Source: Cyathus striatus
Taxonomy: Eukaryota; Basidiomycota; Agaricomycetes; Agaricales; Nidulariaceae
Reading direction: 5' to 3'
Assembly: GCA_025738555.1 (NCBI GenBank)
Contig: JAOVFP010000013.1
Location: forward strand, 1,922,001-1,986,000
Length of the DNA stretch: 64,000 nucleotides
Positions 44,392 through 56,324 of the stretch are shown piece after piece. The first letter of the stretch is position 1. Every line of letters starts with the position of its first letter. The position numbers were made by a program, and so were the translations under genes. The notes beneath the pieces were generated by a model that saw only the letters and a list, made by a program, of their open reading frames with translations, was not told where the DNA came from and ran no database searches.

Positions 44392-45312
44392 ATGGCACCT
44401 GCATTTCTTTCACCTGCTGTTGCTGAGACCGGAGAGCTCAGGGCATTGATAAGGCTTGATGATCCCACAAGTTGGGACGATGCATGGTGAGATATTACTA
44501 TCTGATTATTACATCTGGGCTTAGTGGATGAATCATCATATTGTCAGGAAAGCAAATGTTACTCCTTGGGATTCGGGTGATGTACAGCCCCCCTTGAAAG
44601 AAGCTATCAGTGGCCTTTCTCTTCCTGCAGTTGGACGCGCGCTTGTTCCCGGATGTGGTACTGTGAGTTTCATAGTAATACTATGCTTTATCAATACACT
44701 GATAAGATTGACTAGGGCTATGACGTATTGTACATAGCGTCCACTCTTGGATGGGAAGCTGTCGGATTTGATATCTCGGAAACTGCACTGCAGGCGGCAA
44801 AGACGTACGTCCCACATATTCACCAACGTCAATTAGATAGCTATAATAAATTAATTTTGAAGGAACTTAGAATCCAAATCTAATGTCCCTAATTCCGACA
44901 AGGTTAAATTTCAACAAGGAAACTTCTTTACATTGAGCATACCGGAGGACCAGAAATTTGATTTGGTTTACGATTATACGTCAGTCTTCCGCTGGAATTA
45001 ATTCGACTGCATAGTACTTCTTATTGAACCTTCCTTTAATTTAGATTCTTCGTCGCTATTCCTCCAACTCGTCGTCCAGATTGGGGGAAGAAAATGGCCG
45101 ATCTCATAAAGCCCGGTGGACACCTTATCACTCTTGTCTTTCCAATTGATCCTCCTACCGAGTTGGGACCTCCATTTTTCGTTCGACCCGAACACTACAT
45201 TGAATCTTTGGCCGGGAATTTTGAAAAAGTTGTCGATAAAGAACCTGAAACAGCCCTTCCGCACCATAAAGGTAGAGAGCAGTTGGTTGTGTGGAGGCGA
45301 ATCGATGCATGA
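44392..45312 (+). CDS. TPMT-family SAM-dependent methyltransferase, copy 2
   Basis: Five exons: 44392-44486, 44548-44662, 44716-44804, 44863-44979 and 45045-45312, 227 residues. Exons 2-5 have exactly the lengths of copy 1 (115, 89, 117, 268); only exon 1 differs, by 15 bases that add residues after the Met. Landmarks: VTPWDSGDVQPPL, ALVPGCGTGYDVLYIAS, FDLVYDYTFFVAIPP and KMADLIKPGGHLITLVFPID. The copies are clearly paralogues by tandem duplication and both look intact. The role is the same as proposed for copy 1; subtle active-site differences (for example ILYIAS neighbours) cannot be interpreted. Confidence 0.9.
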
Positions 45313-45431
45313 TTATGAATGAGAATTTTGTTGTAATCAAATTTTGAAGTCGAACTTGAGTTACCATGAAAGTTTATAACCCGAAGACCGTAAAACACCA
45401 ACGGATATGTCTGATTCGTCCCCATTCTTGT

Positions 45432-45517
45432 GGCCTGATGGTCTAGTAGTATGATTCCTTCTTAGGGTGCTTGCAACTGTTTGGAGGAGGTCCCGGGTTC
45501 AATTCCCGGTTAGGCCC
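45432..45517 (+). tRNA. tRNA-Pro(AGG) with 14-base intron, copy 3
   Basis: Same 86 bases as the gene at 11118, including the intron TGCTTGCAACTGTT (45468-45481), but on the + strand. A T-run (TATTTTTGC) follows at 45519. It lies 119 bases after the TPMT copy 2 stop. Confidence 0.95.
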
Positions 45518-47059
45518 TTATTTTTGCATTATTCGTGGCCAGAAGTTACTATCATTTCCGGAGTAATGCAAAACTTTTTCTTTTCAACAATATCTTCACA
45601 TCGAATCACTCCACTTGCCTGTAATATACACCGTTGGAAAGCTGTGCTTCTCACCTTTTCCAATCTGTAATTTGCGTGAAAAGAAATAGAAAGAAAGATA
45701 TCGTCAAGTTGCCAACGAAAATGGGACCCAATTCACGCAGTGGTGCAAAGTTCGTCGCACCACGTCACACGAAGCTTCTGATCCAGCGCAGTGGCATTGT
45801 ACTGACATTGAGCGCCTAATTACCTGTTTTGGCCAAAAATGATGTCGGTAAAGGCCCTGTAGTGCTCTCTTTGTCACGCTCGAGGGCAATTATCATGTTA
45901 TACATGCATTTATGAACATATCACTACAGTTTTTGATATATATTTTCTTATACAATGGCAATTAAGAATCCAAAATTTTAGGCCGGTACCTTATAATCCT
46001 GTCGTGTTACGAAGGAAAAAGTACTGAAAAGTGTATTTTTCATACATATATTGCCGATATCCATAGCTAAAGCTCTGAATTCACCAAACAAAATTTGGGA
46101 TTCACAAAATGCAAGAATGATAGAATATATCTACAAATTTTCATTACTATCGGTTGGGTGGATGTGTAGAAAAGTTGTGTTTTGCACAAGTAGGTGAAGT
46201 GCCAAGAATTTGCATCACTAGGGAAATGATAGTACCTATATTACATGTAGCTGTCATTTTATTATACCGACGCCGTGCTCAAATCAAGTTTGGTAGACAA
46301 ATGTATCATCAGAAGGTTCGATTCCGTTGGTAGATACTTATGATTACTGCAGATCGTTATCCTCAAATTCGAAACGAGTGTCCGGACCCTGTCATAGGAA
46401 TTAATAATTTTGCATGCATAGATATGCATCTAATGGACCCCCTGTAGCAAGGACACCCACAGAATAAGTATTCACGTCTGACTCAGTTTGATCGACACTC
46501 GGAAATGAACGTCAGGCCCTCAAAACGGCGACGATAACAAGGCACCGCGTCATGAATACGCCACCTCCTTCCTATTTCCTCGTCCATTTGGTTTGACATT
46601 TACTGCGCAAGTTAATGTGACAACTTCCCTAGTTGTATACGGCTGTCAGTCTTTGATACCTAACTTATGCTTAGCAGAAACGGAGAGATAGGAACGGGTA
46701 CCATTTTGGAATATTGAGGCACCCGGGCCGCGGTGGTAGCAGAAGAGTTAATGACATGTGCATTTAAATAAGTACTCCTTTACGGCAGGGAGAGGAGTCT
46801 TCGCGGATGTATCAAACTCAAGGGTACTGGACTTGATGTTTACTGAGGTGTCGTAACTCGTGAAAGACGTCCACATTCAAAATCTGCAAACGAGGGGAGG
46901 TGAGATGCGGGCAGCTCAAACTCCAGCGTACGAGTTTAAAATATCCTTAGGACTTGTAGATCCTGCGGTATTTAAAGCCCGGCTTTAATATGTCTGTTGA
47001 ATCAAGGTACAGTTAGAAGGAAAGAAGACTACTTCAAACATGTGTCCGCGCATCCAAGT
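45518..47059. other. Intergenic region
   Basis: No gene supported. AT-rich to about 46400, then more balanced. Nothing repetitive recognised. Confidence 0.45.
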
Positions 47060-48180
47060 TACCGCAACGGCATTTCAGTATACCCTGTTAAGTTGGCACT
47101 GGTGCCACCAGCCGCTTCTTCAGCGACAAGAATATTGTAGTGCCGCGTCAACGGCGATGATATCACTATAAGGGGGGCTCGAGCACTCCGCGACTACGGA
47201 GCGTGGCAACCTAAGAGATGAATTGATAAGTATTCCATTCCCATAGTCATAGTGGTTCTCAACAACCGGAGTGAAAGGTTGTGAGCTGCCTGGACTCAAC
47301 TCCGAATACCCAGACGCACTTACGCGCAGGGTTACAGCCACTGCAACGGCATTCAGTACACTCTACTAGATAGTCAACCGCCTCTTCGTCGTCCCCGTGA
47401 AGAACGAACAGAGGACCTCCACGCACGTAGAAGCTTCCGCAATTACATCTACCGCCCTTTGTTTGATAGCAACCACCTCGCCACTAACCTCAAGAGCGGG
47501 GAAAGCAGGACTTCTACTCTGATCAAAGCTGCAACGGCATTCTACACCTCTATTAAGCTGGTAGCCGCCTCATCACCGATAACAGTATCACAAGAAGCCG
47601 TATCAAGAGAAAGGACCACGAAAGAAACAGCGGTGGCAGAGCGTGGCAGCTAGACCGATTCACCGCACCGACGAATGAGTTACTCATTTCTTCACATATG
47701 TGGCCACAGAAGAAGGCCCACAGCAAAAGCCTAGGCGCATTCTTTGATCTACAGTATATTCTTATCAGTGTCATTAACTTCAATCACAGAATAGAGCGGT
47801 TGAAGAAGGGTGCCAGGAAATAGGTCGAAAGAAAGCTATTCTCTCGCAGGTTCAAGTTGAAGTTACCGTAGCGGCACTCAACTGCCTCGATTAGACTATC
47901 GGCCACCCCTTCGCCTACGAACACGAAGACTCCCTCAAGCGCGAGGAAAACAACGTAACGCGACTGCGGAGCGTGGTAGCTGGATATGAGATGAGGTCTC
48001 TCCACGCGTCACTTCTTCCAGCGCTTGATATGGGCTTGAAGGGTGTAACTACATACGCACGAAGAAGCATATTGGTACCTATGAGCGCAATCTTTCTTTA
48101 GACTGGCAATCATCTCTTCACACATGAAGTGGCGTCTCGAGAACGGTGACATATCCGCGGTAGCAGAGCGTGAACCGACC
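47060..48180. repeat. Degenerate tandem repeat upstream of the carrier gene's 3' end
   Basis: The block CAACGGCATT occurs near 47064, 47343 and 47530, with a variant (TAGCGGCACT) near 47869. GAGCGTGGCA or a close variant occurs near 47199, 47637, 47971 and 48165. CCGCCTC/CGCTTC blocks occur between them in the same order. Unit length ranges from about 190 to 340 bases. Short open frames here have no support. Confidence 0.65.
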
Positions 48181-48347
48181 AGCAGGAAACCTCTCAGCAT
48201 CCCCCTCAAAGCCTCAAGCATGAGGTTGAGGCTCTTTCACCTATGTACCTGTAAATATCATCAGTGCCACCAATTCACACACCCTCAACCCCACAAAAAG
48301 AAACGAAACGAAAGCACGAGAAGAAAAATAAAGAAATTTTATAAAAA

Positions 48348-49519
48348 TCATCCAAAATACTTGCACAACCCATCATAAATCAAGAAGATCATCGCACTGC
48401 TAGGCATAGCCCTCGCAACTGTGATCCCACATCCCGCATACAGACCCCTCAGCCCCTGCTTCGCCCACATCTCTCTCGCAGTTCCTGCAAATGTCGGCCG
48501 GGGACCCGACCTATTAGGCCTCAACTCCTCTTCAGTCTGTATCGCGCTCTTAATCGTATCAGCGGGGAACAAGACAAAGTTGAAAGCTGCCCCGGCGCAT
48601 GCGCCTGATACTACGCTTTCCCATGGTCTAAGTTCGTTACTTGATGCCGAGCGCACTTCCGAGGGGGGTATGCCGTCGGCTTTGAGCCGCCGCGCGACGA
48701 GGAGGGAGGCGATGTACTCTTTTGTGCCGAACCAGGCTGCACCGCCGCCTGTTTCTCTTATTAGCGTTCCAGTATGCCCTAGCCAGAGCCCGCGTAGCCC
48801 TGTCGTGCGGATTATGGATGTGAGGATTGCGATAGGACCTGGGGGTTTGGTTTTGGTCGCGGATGGAGAGAGTGAGGGGGATGGGGTGATGAGCATTTGG
48901 ACTTGCATTTTGCATTTTACTAGCTCTATAGGGGTTCTATTGTAATGCGTCAGTAGGAGGGAAGAGGGAGGCGGGAGGAGAGCGTACAGAAGGAAACTGG
49001 TTACAGCACCTGCCCCACCAGCAGCAATCATCAGCTGCCCAATCGAGAGCTTTTGTTCAAGCGGTATTTGCCCTACTTTCCGTATCACAGTTTGGAATTC
49101 GCCATATGTGAGAAAGAGGGACGCGTTTTCCGCCATGGCGCCTACTATGGGTGCTGGCAGGCCCTATTCGTAGTTAATCATCCGTATAGCAGAGAAGAGA
49201 GGAAACAAACGTACCCTATACAGCCCCCTCACGCCCTCATTCTTCCACGTCTTAGTGAGACAATCAATAGGCCCGCTAAAACGTGCCGTCGCATCTAGGA
49301 CTTGAGATTGTAGTCGGACCTTTGTCAAATCGAAAGGGTGCTCGAAGAATTTGGATACTATGCCTGCTGCCTATCGGATCATCACATCAATACACGGGTA
49401 CCATAATGAAAGAAAGGAGGGAAGGAGAAGGAGAAGGGACGTACACTTCCAAAAGAAATATCCTTCGCAGCCCTCAAGGCAGGCGAATCGCGCGTCAATG
49501 CATCCGGGGCAGTCTCCAT
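48348..49519 (-). CDS. Mitochondrial carrier, ornithine (Ort1/Arg11) type
   Basis: Four exons: 49519-49445, 49370-49215, 49163-48988 and 48936-48348, introns of 74, 51 and 51 bases, 331 residues. Three mitochondrial-carrier signatures are visible: HPFDLTKVRLQSQ, TPIELVKCKMQ and FPADTIKSAIQTEE. The third signature with its QTEE extension and the GHTGTLIRE..GGAAWFGTKEY block point to the ornithine/basic amino acid carrier group, which exports ornithine from the matrix for arginine synthesis. Intron 3 must be removed: unspliced, a pyrimidine-derived insert would break the TPIELVK repeat. The start gives METAPDALTRDSPALRAAKD before the first helix, a normal length. Inner mitochondrial membrane. 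Its 3' end adjoins a degenerate repeat. Confidence 0.9.
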
Positions 49520-50557
49520 GCTTAGTTTGAGTGTAATAAGTAGTGGTTTAGTTACGCAGTGTGGATAGTAGGACAGTGGTTGTGGTATACACTCTAAGCA
49601 ACGCTCGTCTTCAAGTGAGTAGTCAAAAAGCCAAAAGGTCGTATAGTCAAAAGCTTATATGCGCCTAAGCATTATATAGCAGCTGCCAGCAAATCGCGTC
49701 CACGTATATTGGAAGGTAATGAGTGAAAAGCTGTAGAGAACGTTGGGTATAATACAGCCCTCTGACTCAATGAATGGTGGGAGTACAGCAACAGCAGGTA
49801 GCACGCGAGGAAAGCTGTTGGCAGCGCTTAGGGCAGGGTGAGGCTTATGACCAGGGCATGGGCATCGGAACGGACCCAACGGAGAGCACATTCCTGTCCA
49901 CAGGATTTTCCAGGGTGTAATTCACGTGCTCGCATCTTATCAAATATATTGGTTCCTGGAACCTGATTAAATACCATCTCATTCACCAATCAATCGCATT
50001 GCAGCGTGAACACCGCCCAGCAAGTAGGTACGAAACAGCATAAAATATTAAACGACAGGAATGTACTCCAGCGACGAAGGAGGAATAAGAGGTATATAAT
50101 GTAAGGTATATACAATGAAATGAATGGTATGTGAGTGGCGTGTGTTAGCGTTGTCGATGGGATGAGAAAATAATGCGAGTGTACGCGAATCGCGAAAAGC
50201 GCGCAAGAAGAAATGAAAGAATATGAGACGAACGAACACGAGCTGCGAACGCGTGAGTTGAAACTGCGTCGAAGCGGGTTGTTGTCCGTTCCCTCGGGAT
50301 AAAGACGCGAAGGAGGTGCCGGGTCTCCACGACGATAGTGACCACACGCGTGAATGTTGCAGACAGTAGTGTCAAGGGCAGACATCCACAGCTACTAGCG
50401 CTACCTCCCAAAACCAAAACGAAGCTCTGAAACAGAAAAAGAAAGACAATATCAGCACCAACGTCTACCGCACAGAAAGCAATAAGAAACCCCCCCTCCC
50501 CCCGCATCAAATCCAAAACCAGAAACATACTCACAAATAGTTAAAACCGAGAGAAAG
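49520..50557. other. Intergenic region between the carrier and the DUF4048-like gene
   Basis: Promoter of the carrier (minus strand) on the left and 3' UTR of the DUF4048-like gene on the right. CpG-rich open frames near 50000-50500 show no domain. Confidence 0.5.
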
Positions 50558-52380
50558 CTACCAATTCCATTCATCCTCCTCATCCTGACTCTTTGTCGCA
50601 TTAGCACCCCCAGCCGAGAGTGCCGCTTTCCTGGTAGGCACCATAGGGGGTGTGAACGCTGGAGAGGGCTGAAGCACAGGAGAAATGGAAGACGAAGTAA
50701 AGTCATCGTCGTCGTCTAACAAAGACGTGGTTTTCGTCTTATTACTCGGAGGCCTGAGCGACGAATTGAAAGTAGAAGAAGAATTAGGAAGAGAGGAATA
50801 CGCTGACGTCGCAGAGCCCGGACTCGGAGAAGATAAAGCTGACAGGAAAGATTGAGAAACGTCAGAGATGAGTACCGATGCGCGTTTCTGACTTTTGGTA
50901 AAGCTGTGCAACAGACCGAGTCACAGTCAGTACGGGTGTCATATAAAGTGTAAATATAAACGAATAAAACTGACCTAGCACCACCCCGAAACTCGCCAAA
51001 TTTCTTCCCCATACTCTCCACCCACCCTCCACTGGCACCGGCGGAACCAAATGAGCCAAGCCCAGGGATAGAGGTGACAGGAGGAAAGGACGCCACCGAG
51101 GCACGTTTCCTTTTCTCATCCTCTGCCACAGCATTCAAATGCTGCTCATCAAGTAACGAAGGCGCAACGGTGCCGCCCGATCTCCTCCTCAACTTCTTCT
51201 CCCTCATCAACCCAGAAGTAAACGTATCCTCCTCCTCATGCTCGCTCCCCAAACTCAACCGTGGAATCGCCTCCTCCGTAGCCACAGCACGGATCTGCTC
51301 CTGCTCCCTCTTCGCGCGTTCACGGATCCAATCAGGATTGGGGCTCATAGTCGGCGTGGCACCCGTATCCCTTACAATCAGCACATTCTCATCTCCCTCC
51401 CCGCGACCTTTACACTCTTCCTCGCCTATCGACGACCTCGAAGAGAGGGAGAGCCGGGTGGACTTGGAGGTGTATGAGCTGGACGAGGCGGTTGATATGG
51501 ATGGCTTTGTCTGGTGTGTGCGGACTAGAGGTGGAGTGGGCGCGGGAGAGGGAGGGTATGTGTGCGTGGTGGAGGAAGAAGCAAGCCCGGAAGCGAAGAG
51601 CCTGCTCATTCCTTGGACGCCTTCTTTGATTCCTTCGACTAGTGTGGGGGATGTTAGTCCTGCAAGGCTTTGTGTTGATGTTGGTGGGGAGGATGTAGGG
51701 TACGTCGATTGGTCCCGCTCGAAACCGCGGTTCACTATGCGTTCCCATTTGCGTTTCACTGTTAAGGCAGATTAGTTGAATGTAAGGGGAGAAAGAAGAA
51801 GGAAGTACATTGGAGTAATTCAGCTTCGTGTATTGCGAGCTGCGAGCGCAGCTCGAGACATTTCGATTCTTTTTGCGCTATGAACTGTAGCAGGTCTGCA
51901 TGTCTACCGAAATCAGGAATGAAAGAGAAGGCAAAAGATAGCAGTCAGTCAGTAACCATTCCAACCAGCACAGTGAAAAAAGATATACTTCTCAGCCAAC
52001 GTCAAAGGGGGTCTTTTCTTCTCCTCTCCCCCAATCGCAGAACCAGCACTCCTCCTATCCCTGTCATCCTTCCCCTTCTTCTCCCCGACACTGCGCTGCA
52101 AGAGCGAACTACTCCTTGACAGCGCAGCGTGTCTTGCCTCTCCAGGCGAATATATCCCATCAGGAGAAGAGATGTATGAGATGCTCGATTGTCGTTTTCC
52201 TTTGTGGTGGGAGCGACTGGCTGACAAAGGCGAGTAGGGCGGGCTGGGGGTGTGGATGTTGAACGTTGCGGTGGTATGCGGGGCAGTAGAAGGCGCTCTG
52301 GTTATGAGATGCAGAGGCTTGGGCCCAGTGGAAATGGCAAGAGAATGTCGTTTTGAGGTTGTCGGTGTTGAGGTGGCCAT
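50558..52380 (-). CDS. DUF4048-like Ser/Pro-rich coiled-coil protein
   Basis: Four exons: 52380-51989, 51903-51809, 51758-50975 and 50903-50558, introns of 85, 50 and 71 bases, 538 residues. The N-terminal third is a Ser/Thr/Pro-rich region. Exons 2-3 encode a coiled coil (HADLLQFIAQKESKCLELR, then LLQLKRKWERIVNRGF), which is the part resembling the fungal DUF4048 core. A long Ser-rich region with basic patches follows, and the end is acidic plus Trp (DEEDEWNW). The splice from exon 2 to 3 was chosen because it yields the continuous LLQLKRKWERI. A role near the Golgi or cytoskeleton is sometimes suggested for such proteins but nothing here shows it. Confidence 0.8.
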
Positions 52381-52798
52381 GATGGCATGCGGGGATTCTT
52401 TGCTGTTAAGATTACTTTGGTGTATTGTTTTAATGAATGTGGTCTGTAATGAAAGTAGATTATGGTATGGAAGGAAAGGTTCGGTCAACGAAAGTAGGTG
52501 GAATGGAGGAAGAAGGAATGTGCTGGTGGACGGGTGGGTTCAAGTTCAGATGATCATTGTCATGCAACTCGGGCGAGGGAAGCCTAGATTAGCATAGTGT
52601 TACCTTCTCCGCTGGTATTCAAACAAACATGCTTTTGCTTCCTGGGTTGCGGGCCCCGGACTTACGCTAAGCTTACCATTCTCATGCGGGCTCATAGCAA
52701 CAGACGGAAAGGAAGGAAAAGAAAAAAAAGCAAAGGGAATCTCTATTTTCCGAAACTGATATAGCACATCAACACCCTCTCCTATATTACTACTACAC
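52381..52798. other. Spacer between ATP synthase subunit K and the DUF4048-like gene
   Basis: 418 bases: 3' flank of the subunit K gene and promoter of the DUF4048-like gene, both on the minus strand. No other feature. Confidence 0.5.
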
Positions 52799-53207
52799 TC
52801 AGTGCTGAGCAGCAGCGTCGCCCTTCTCTGCCTCTGCAATGAAGTTCTTGATGCTATCCTCCCGTAGTATAAGTACCCTGTAAAATCAATAGACAAGGTA
52901 GACACGTACAAAGCTTCCTCCTCTCTATACCGACCGTCAGCACAACTCCATAAAAAGCAAAGAAAGAAAAGACATACGAAGATTCAGCGTTAATGGGCAC
53001 ACTCTCCTTCGCCTGCTGCACAGTCGACCCACGAGCAACGGCCTTGTTCTCTGTCTTGCCGCCTCTTGTCGAGAGCCAAGCAGCACCGAAGGTCGTGGTG
53101 AGGACACCGAGAGCAATGTGCTCGTTTTTGATTGCGCGGCCGAGAATTTGGCTGTTGTAGACGTTAGTTATGACCTTGTGGAGAGGGAATGAAGCATACT
53201 AGGACAT
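52799..53207 (-). CDS. ATP19: Mitochondrial ATP synthase subunit K (Atp19)
   Basis: Four exons: 53207-53200 (only 8 bases: ATG TCC TA), 53151-52978, 52924-52910 (15 bases) and 52853-52799, 83 residues. The protein starts MSYQILGRAIKNEHIALGVL, has one membrane segment (LGVLTTTFGAAWLS) and ends EEEAFIKNFIAEAEK plus a short tail. This is the pattern of the small dimer-associated subunit K of the F1Fo ATP synthase in the inner membrane. Acceptor choice at exon 4 (52853) is made because it joins EEEAF to IKNFIAEAEK; a nearer acceptor would leave a 32-base intron and an odd insert. Exon 1 is too short for ordinary gene finders. Its upstream side faces the DUF6533 array. Confidence 0.88.
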
Positions 53208-53891
53208 GGAGGGTGGTGAGGTGCTTGGGTGGTGTTGGGCGAAATTTGGGGACGAGGAGGATGATGAGCTGTGCTCCGGAAGGTCCCGCTCACGTGATGC
53301 GCGGGTTGAACGCGATTTGAATTTCGCCTTTCGACCTCCTTCAAATCGGTACTCTTCCATAACTTCATCTCTGCTATTCCTACCGACAAAAAACGAACCT
53401 TTGATCATGCCCCATAGAATCTAATTGACTACAAAAACTTCAAGTTGAAACTTGATTACCTACCGATTTGGAATACGTAGTTACGTATGGGTCAAGAAAT
53501 GCTCAGGCAGGGCCTTCGATGGCCTCATCTCAGTTGATGCGCGTTGCAAAATACCAAATAAGTATGTAACCATAAAAATCACATGCTTTAATTTATCCCT
53601 GCTATATTTTCTGTCGAATCTTAGAAGTTTAGAAATAGGATTGGGTTACTAATGAGCGGCCTCCGCAATTCACTTTGTGGCAGCATCACGCCGACGTGCG
53701 CGCCAGCCTAAATCAACGGTCCCTAATTTTTAAGTGATCCTGACACCCTGGTGCTACAATATATATATTTTATTCCCAGCTCCGGAATATATTTGGTATA
53801 CGAGCTAAGGGGAGCAGATAAATACCAGGGATATAGATAGGAACGAATTATCAGTTTCATAGTACCTCAGCCTCGGCGGGCCAATTGAGTG
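53208..53891 (+). promoter_or_regulatory. Intergenic region before the DUF6533 array
   Basis: 684 bases: promoter of the minus-strand ATP19 gene and of the first DUF6533 gene. Includes the shared upstream motif at 53667-53681 and a TATATATATTT run near 53760. Confidence 0.55.
53667..53681 (+). promoter_or_regulatory. Shared upstream motif of the DUF6533 genes, copy 1
   Basis: AATTCACTTTGTGGC, 211 bases before the ATG at 53892. The same block is found before the other three DUF6533 copies (56206, 58139, 60488), usually followed within 30 bases by GCC/CGC and a CAGCCTA-like run. Confidence 0.6.
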
Positions 53892-55195
53892 ATGTCCCGC
53901 TACGATGGTTTTGAGCAGGATATGTCAGCTATAAGGGAGAGGAACTATACAGCTAGTGAGTTTGAACTCTGTGGTATCTTAGAATGGTAGCTGACCTGAT
54001 TACTAGTAGGTGCAGTAGTAATACTCATTGCGCAACATACATTTTCTTTCCATAACGAGCTTCGTTTCATATGGAGGTGATCAATTAACCACCCTAATCT
54101 ATCTCACTCATTAATCCTCCATTTAGACGACCGATAAACTATGTCAAATGGCTATACATATTCTTGCGATATTTTGGTTTGGTTTTCCAATCGTACGAAA
54201 TCTTTCCTTCGACTTTCAAGTGTATCAGAAGTTGACCTTGTCGAAGTTTTAATTTATATCTAATACTGGACCGACTTTCCGAGCCCCCATTCTCCCCAAA
54301 CACGTGTCGAATGTGGTCCTTTGCCATGCAAATCGCATCGACACTGAATTTATTAGCTCTAGATATCGTTCTTATGCTGCGAGGTACGGCATCACTTAAT
54401 TCAGAAGTTCTTACTTTCTCCATTGACCTAAGACCATGGACTAGTATATGCATTGTACCTGAAAGACATATGTATAGGTGTCTTGATGTTACTACTATTT
54501 CTCGTCGGAATCGGGTTACACGTCGGAAATTCGTTTATTATATACACCAATACGGAATTTGGCTCCGCGTGCAACTTGAAGAAACTTTCCCCTCTAACTT
54601 TTTATTTCACGTAAGTGCATTTAGACTCACTAAGATTCATTCACCCCTCAACCACTATTTTCTTTCGATAGTTCAGCGCTTGTAATTATGAAAACAGTCA
54701 TTTGGGGAATGACAGCCGCGAGAACTCAATTTCTGCCGCGGAATATTCCTGTTGTTCAACTAGTGATATACGACGGCAGCTGGATGATATTCCTATTATT
54801 GGGTACGCTATATTGCAGAATTTCCGGTTTCTCAAGTTCTTACACGAGTCTTCGATTGTTTACAGCCCTTTACATAGCCAACATTCCATACGCAATAGCG
54901 ACGGATTTCTTAAAGCTACACATATGTTATATGTATGTCATTATTACTTTCACTCTGGTTCTCAAAATCTCGAGCTGATTAAGATATTCTTGAAGATGTC
55001 CTATAACATTCTTCTCTATTGCTGTACGTTTCAGCCGACCTTATCGTTCAGATACAGACACGCTGAAAGCATATGGAATAGGGATGCAAGTTGATTATCA
55101 ATATGCAGCGGATGGCGGTAGAAGACAGTGGGTCTGTGTCTACTAGTGATATTTATCTCACGTCTCAATTCTTTGAGGATTCTATAATTGAGTAG
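53892..55195 (+). CDS. DUF6533-family multi-pass membrane protein, copy 1
   Basis: Nine exons: 53892-53955, 54010-54076, 54127-54192, 54247-54383, 54445-54610, 54672-54802, 54866-54932, 54996-55023 and 55082-55195, 279 residues with the frame open throughout. The first 60 residues carry the DUF6533 pattern (a helix followed by NELRFIWRRPINYVKWLYIF). Several hydrophobic segments follow (LALDIVLMLR; LMLLLFLVGIGLHVG; SALVIMKTVIWGMT-like) with conserved NIPVVQLVIYD between them, and the C-terminal segment has CKLIINMQRMAV. Exon 8 is only 28 bases. The last exon boundary was fixed by comparing all four copies, which share GT..GT donors at the CTCTATTGCT position. Fungal family of unknown function; membrane localisation is inferred from hydrophobicity. 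Confidence 0.85.
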
Positions 55196-55257
55196 CATTT
55201 TTATTTTGGATGTTTCTGGAAGTCAGTGTTTTACTGACGAGACTCAATATGCGATAA

Positions 55258-55317
55258 AGATGCGAGTTAATTATCAAAACCTGTAGCGGACTGCCGTGGA
55301 AGACAGGTCTGTGCTTA
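55258..55317 (+). pseudogene. Relic of the last exon of a DUF6533 gene
   Basis: The segment AGATGCGAGTTAATTATCAA and the following 40 bases resemble the start of exon 9 of the copies (GGATGCAAGTTGATTATCAA...), including GTGGAAGACAGGTCTGTG. No other exon of that copy remains. Confidence 0.55.
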
Positions 55318-56205
55318 ATCTACGTGGAACGGTATAAATCATTTGGCAAGGACTTGACTGGTTGTGATGATTTTCTGGGAGGCGTGGAAAACGTAGTAGC
55401 CTGCGCTGAGTCGTTGTGCTGAAAGTTGGATGAGGTGGCACAAGCTATCTTGAGTCACATCTCTCCTGTTGGTCCAACATATCAGGTGAACGCGATCTCA
55501 GCCAAGCTCTTTCGAATATGACTGCTCTCTCTACGGATAAAGGCGAAGATTTGATCCGAATTTTCTGCTAGACTTATCGAATTGACTCGGACCTTGAACA
55601 CGTTCAAGGATGTAGTTAGAAGGCTTGACAAATTGATCTTCACTATTGAACTCATTACAGTTACTTATCTCCAGTTATTTTTGAAAAGATAGGTATCTCA
55701 TTCAGGGCTGGGGTTGGACGTTGAGTACACGAAGTTGTAGTCCTTGTTAAAATGCTCAACATCAGACGAAGACATTCACAAGTCAGACCGCTTTTTAAAC
55801 AAGCTTCCGAGTGCGTATGAATTACATACTTATCGTCCTAGAAAAAATGGCTGGAACCTTTTTCCAACCTCCTTCGAATTTTCAGTGTTTTTCAGGTCAA
55901 TTTCAAGTATTCGTAGTACCTGTACATTGCGACAACTTGCATTGCTAACAGCAATATCCGCAACGGCTTCGCACACTACGAACCTTAGACCCATATCTTG
56001 ACACGCAGCCAGGGGGGTTGATATCACAGTCATGTGTTCTCCGACTGAGTAAGTGTTTTCATTCCCAGTCCGAGTTGATGCAAGATAATAGCATCAACTT
56101 TCAAGTGCGTATGAATTGTATATTATGTAACGGTCTGACAGTCTGTTCTTTGTATGTAGGGACTTATAAGTTATAGTTGATAGACGTTCCTGGGCGGCGT
56201 TCTTC

Positions 56206-56220
56206 AATTCACTTTGTGGC
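56206..56220 (+). promoter_or_regulatory. Shared upstream motif of the DUF6533 genes, copy 2
   Basis: AATTCACTTTGTGGC, identical to the one at 53667, 105 bases before the ATG at 56325. It is followed by GACGTCGG and CCAGCCTA. Confidence 0.6.
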
Positions 56221-56324
56221 GACGTCGGCTGTGCCAGCCTACAAATTAAACCGACCTTTAAAACTGGTGGTAATTATTTGCATATATGTCTCTTCGTTCC
56301 GTTCCACACTTGTCAGACAGAACA

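Larger units (their letters stand above)
55196..56324. other. Spacer between DUF6533 copies 1 and 2, with an exon relic
   Basis: Holds the relic at 55258-55317 and the promoter motif of copy 2 at 56206-56220. Other open frames (for example 55744-56001) are unsupported. Confidence 0.5.

Noticed and set aside
50000..50540. Overlapping minus-strand frames of 99-131 codons downstream of the DUF4048-like gene
   Set aside because: Probably 3' UTR and intergenic DNA. Frames exist in all phases and show no domain.
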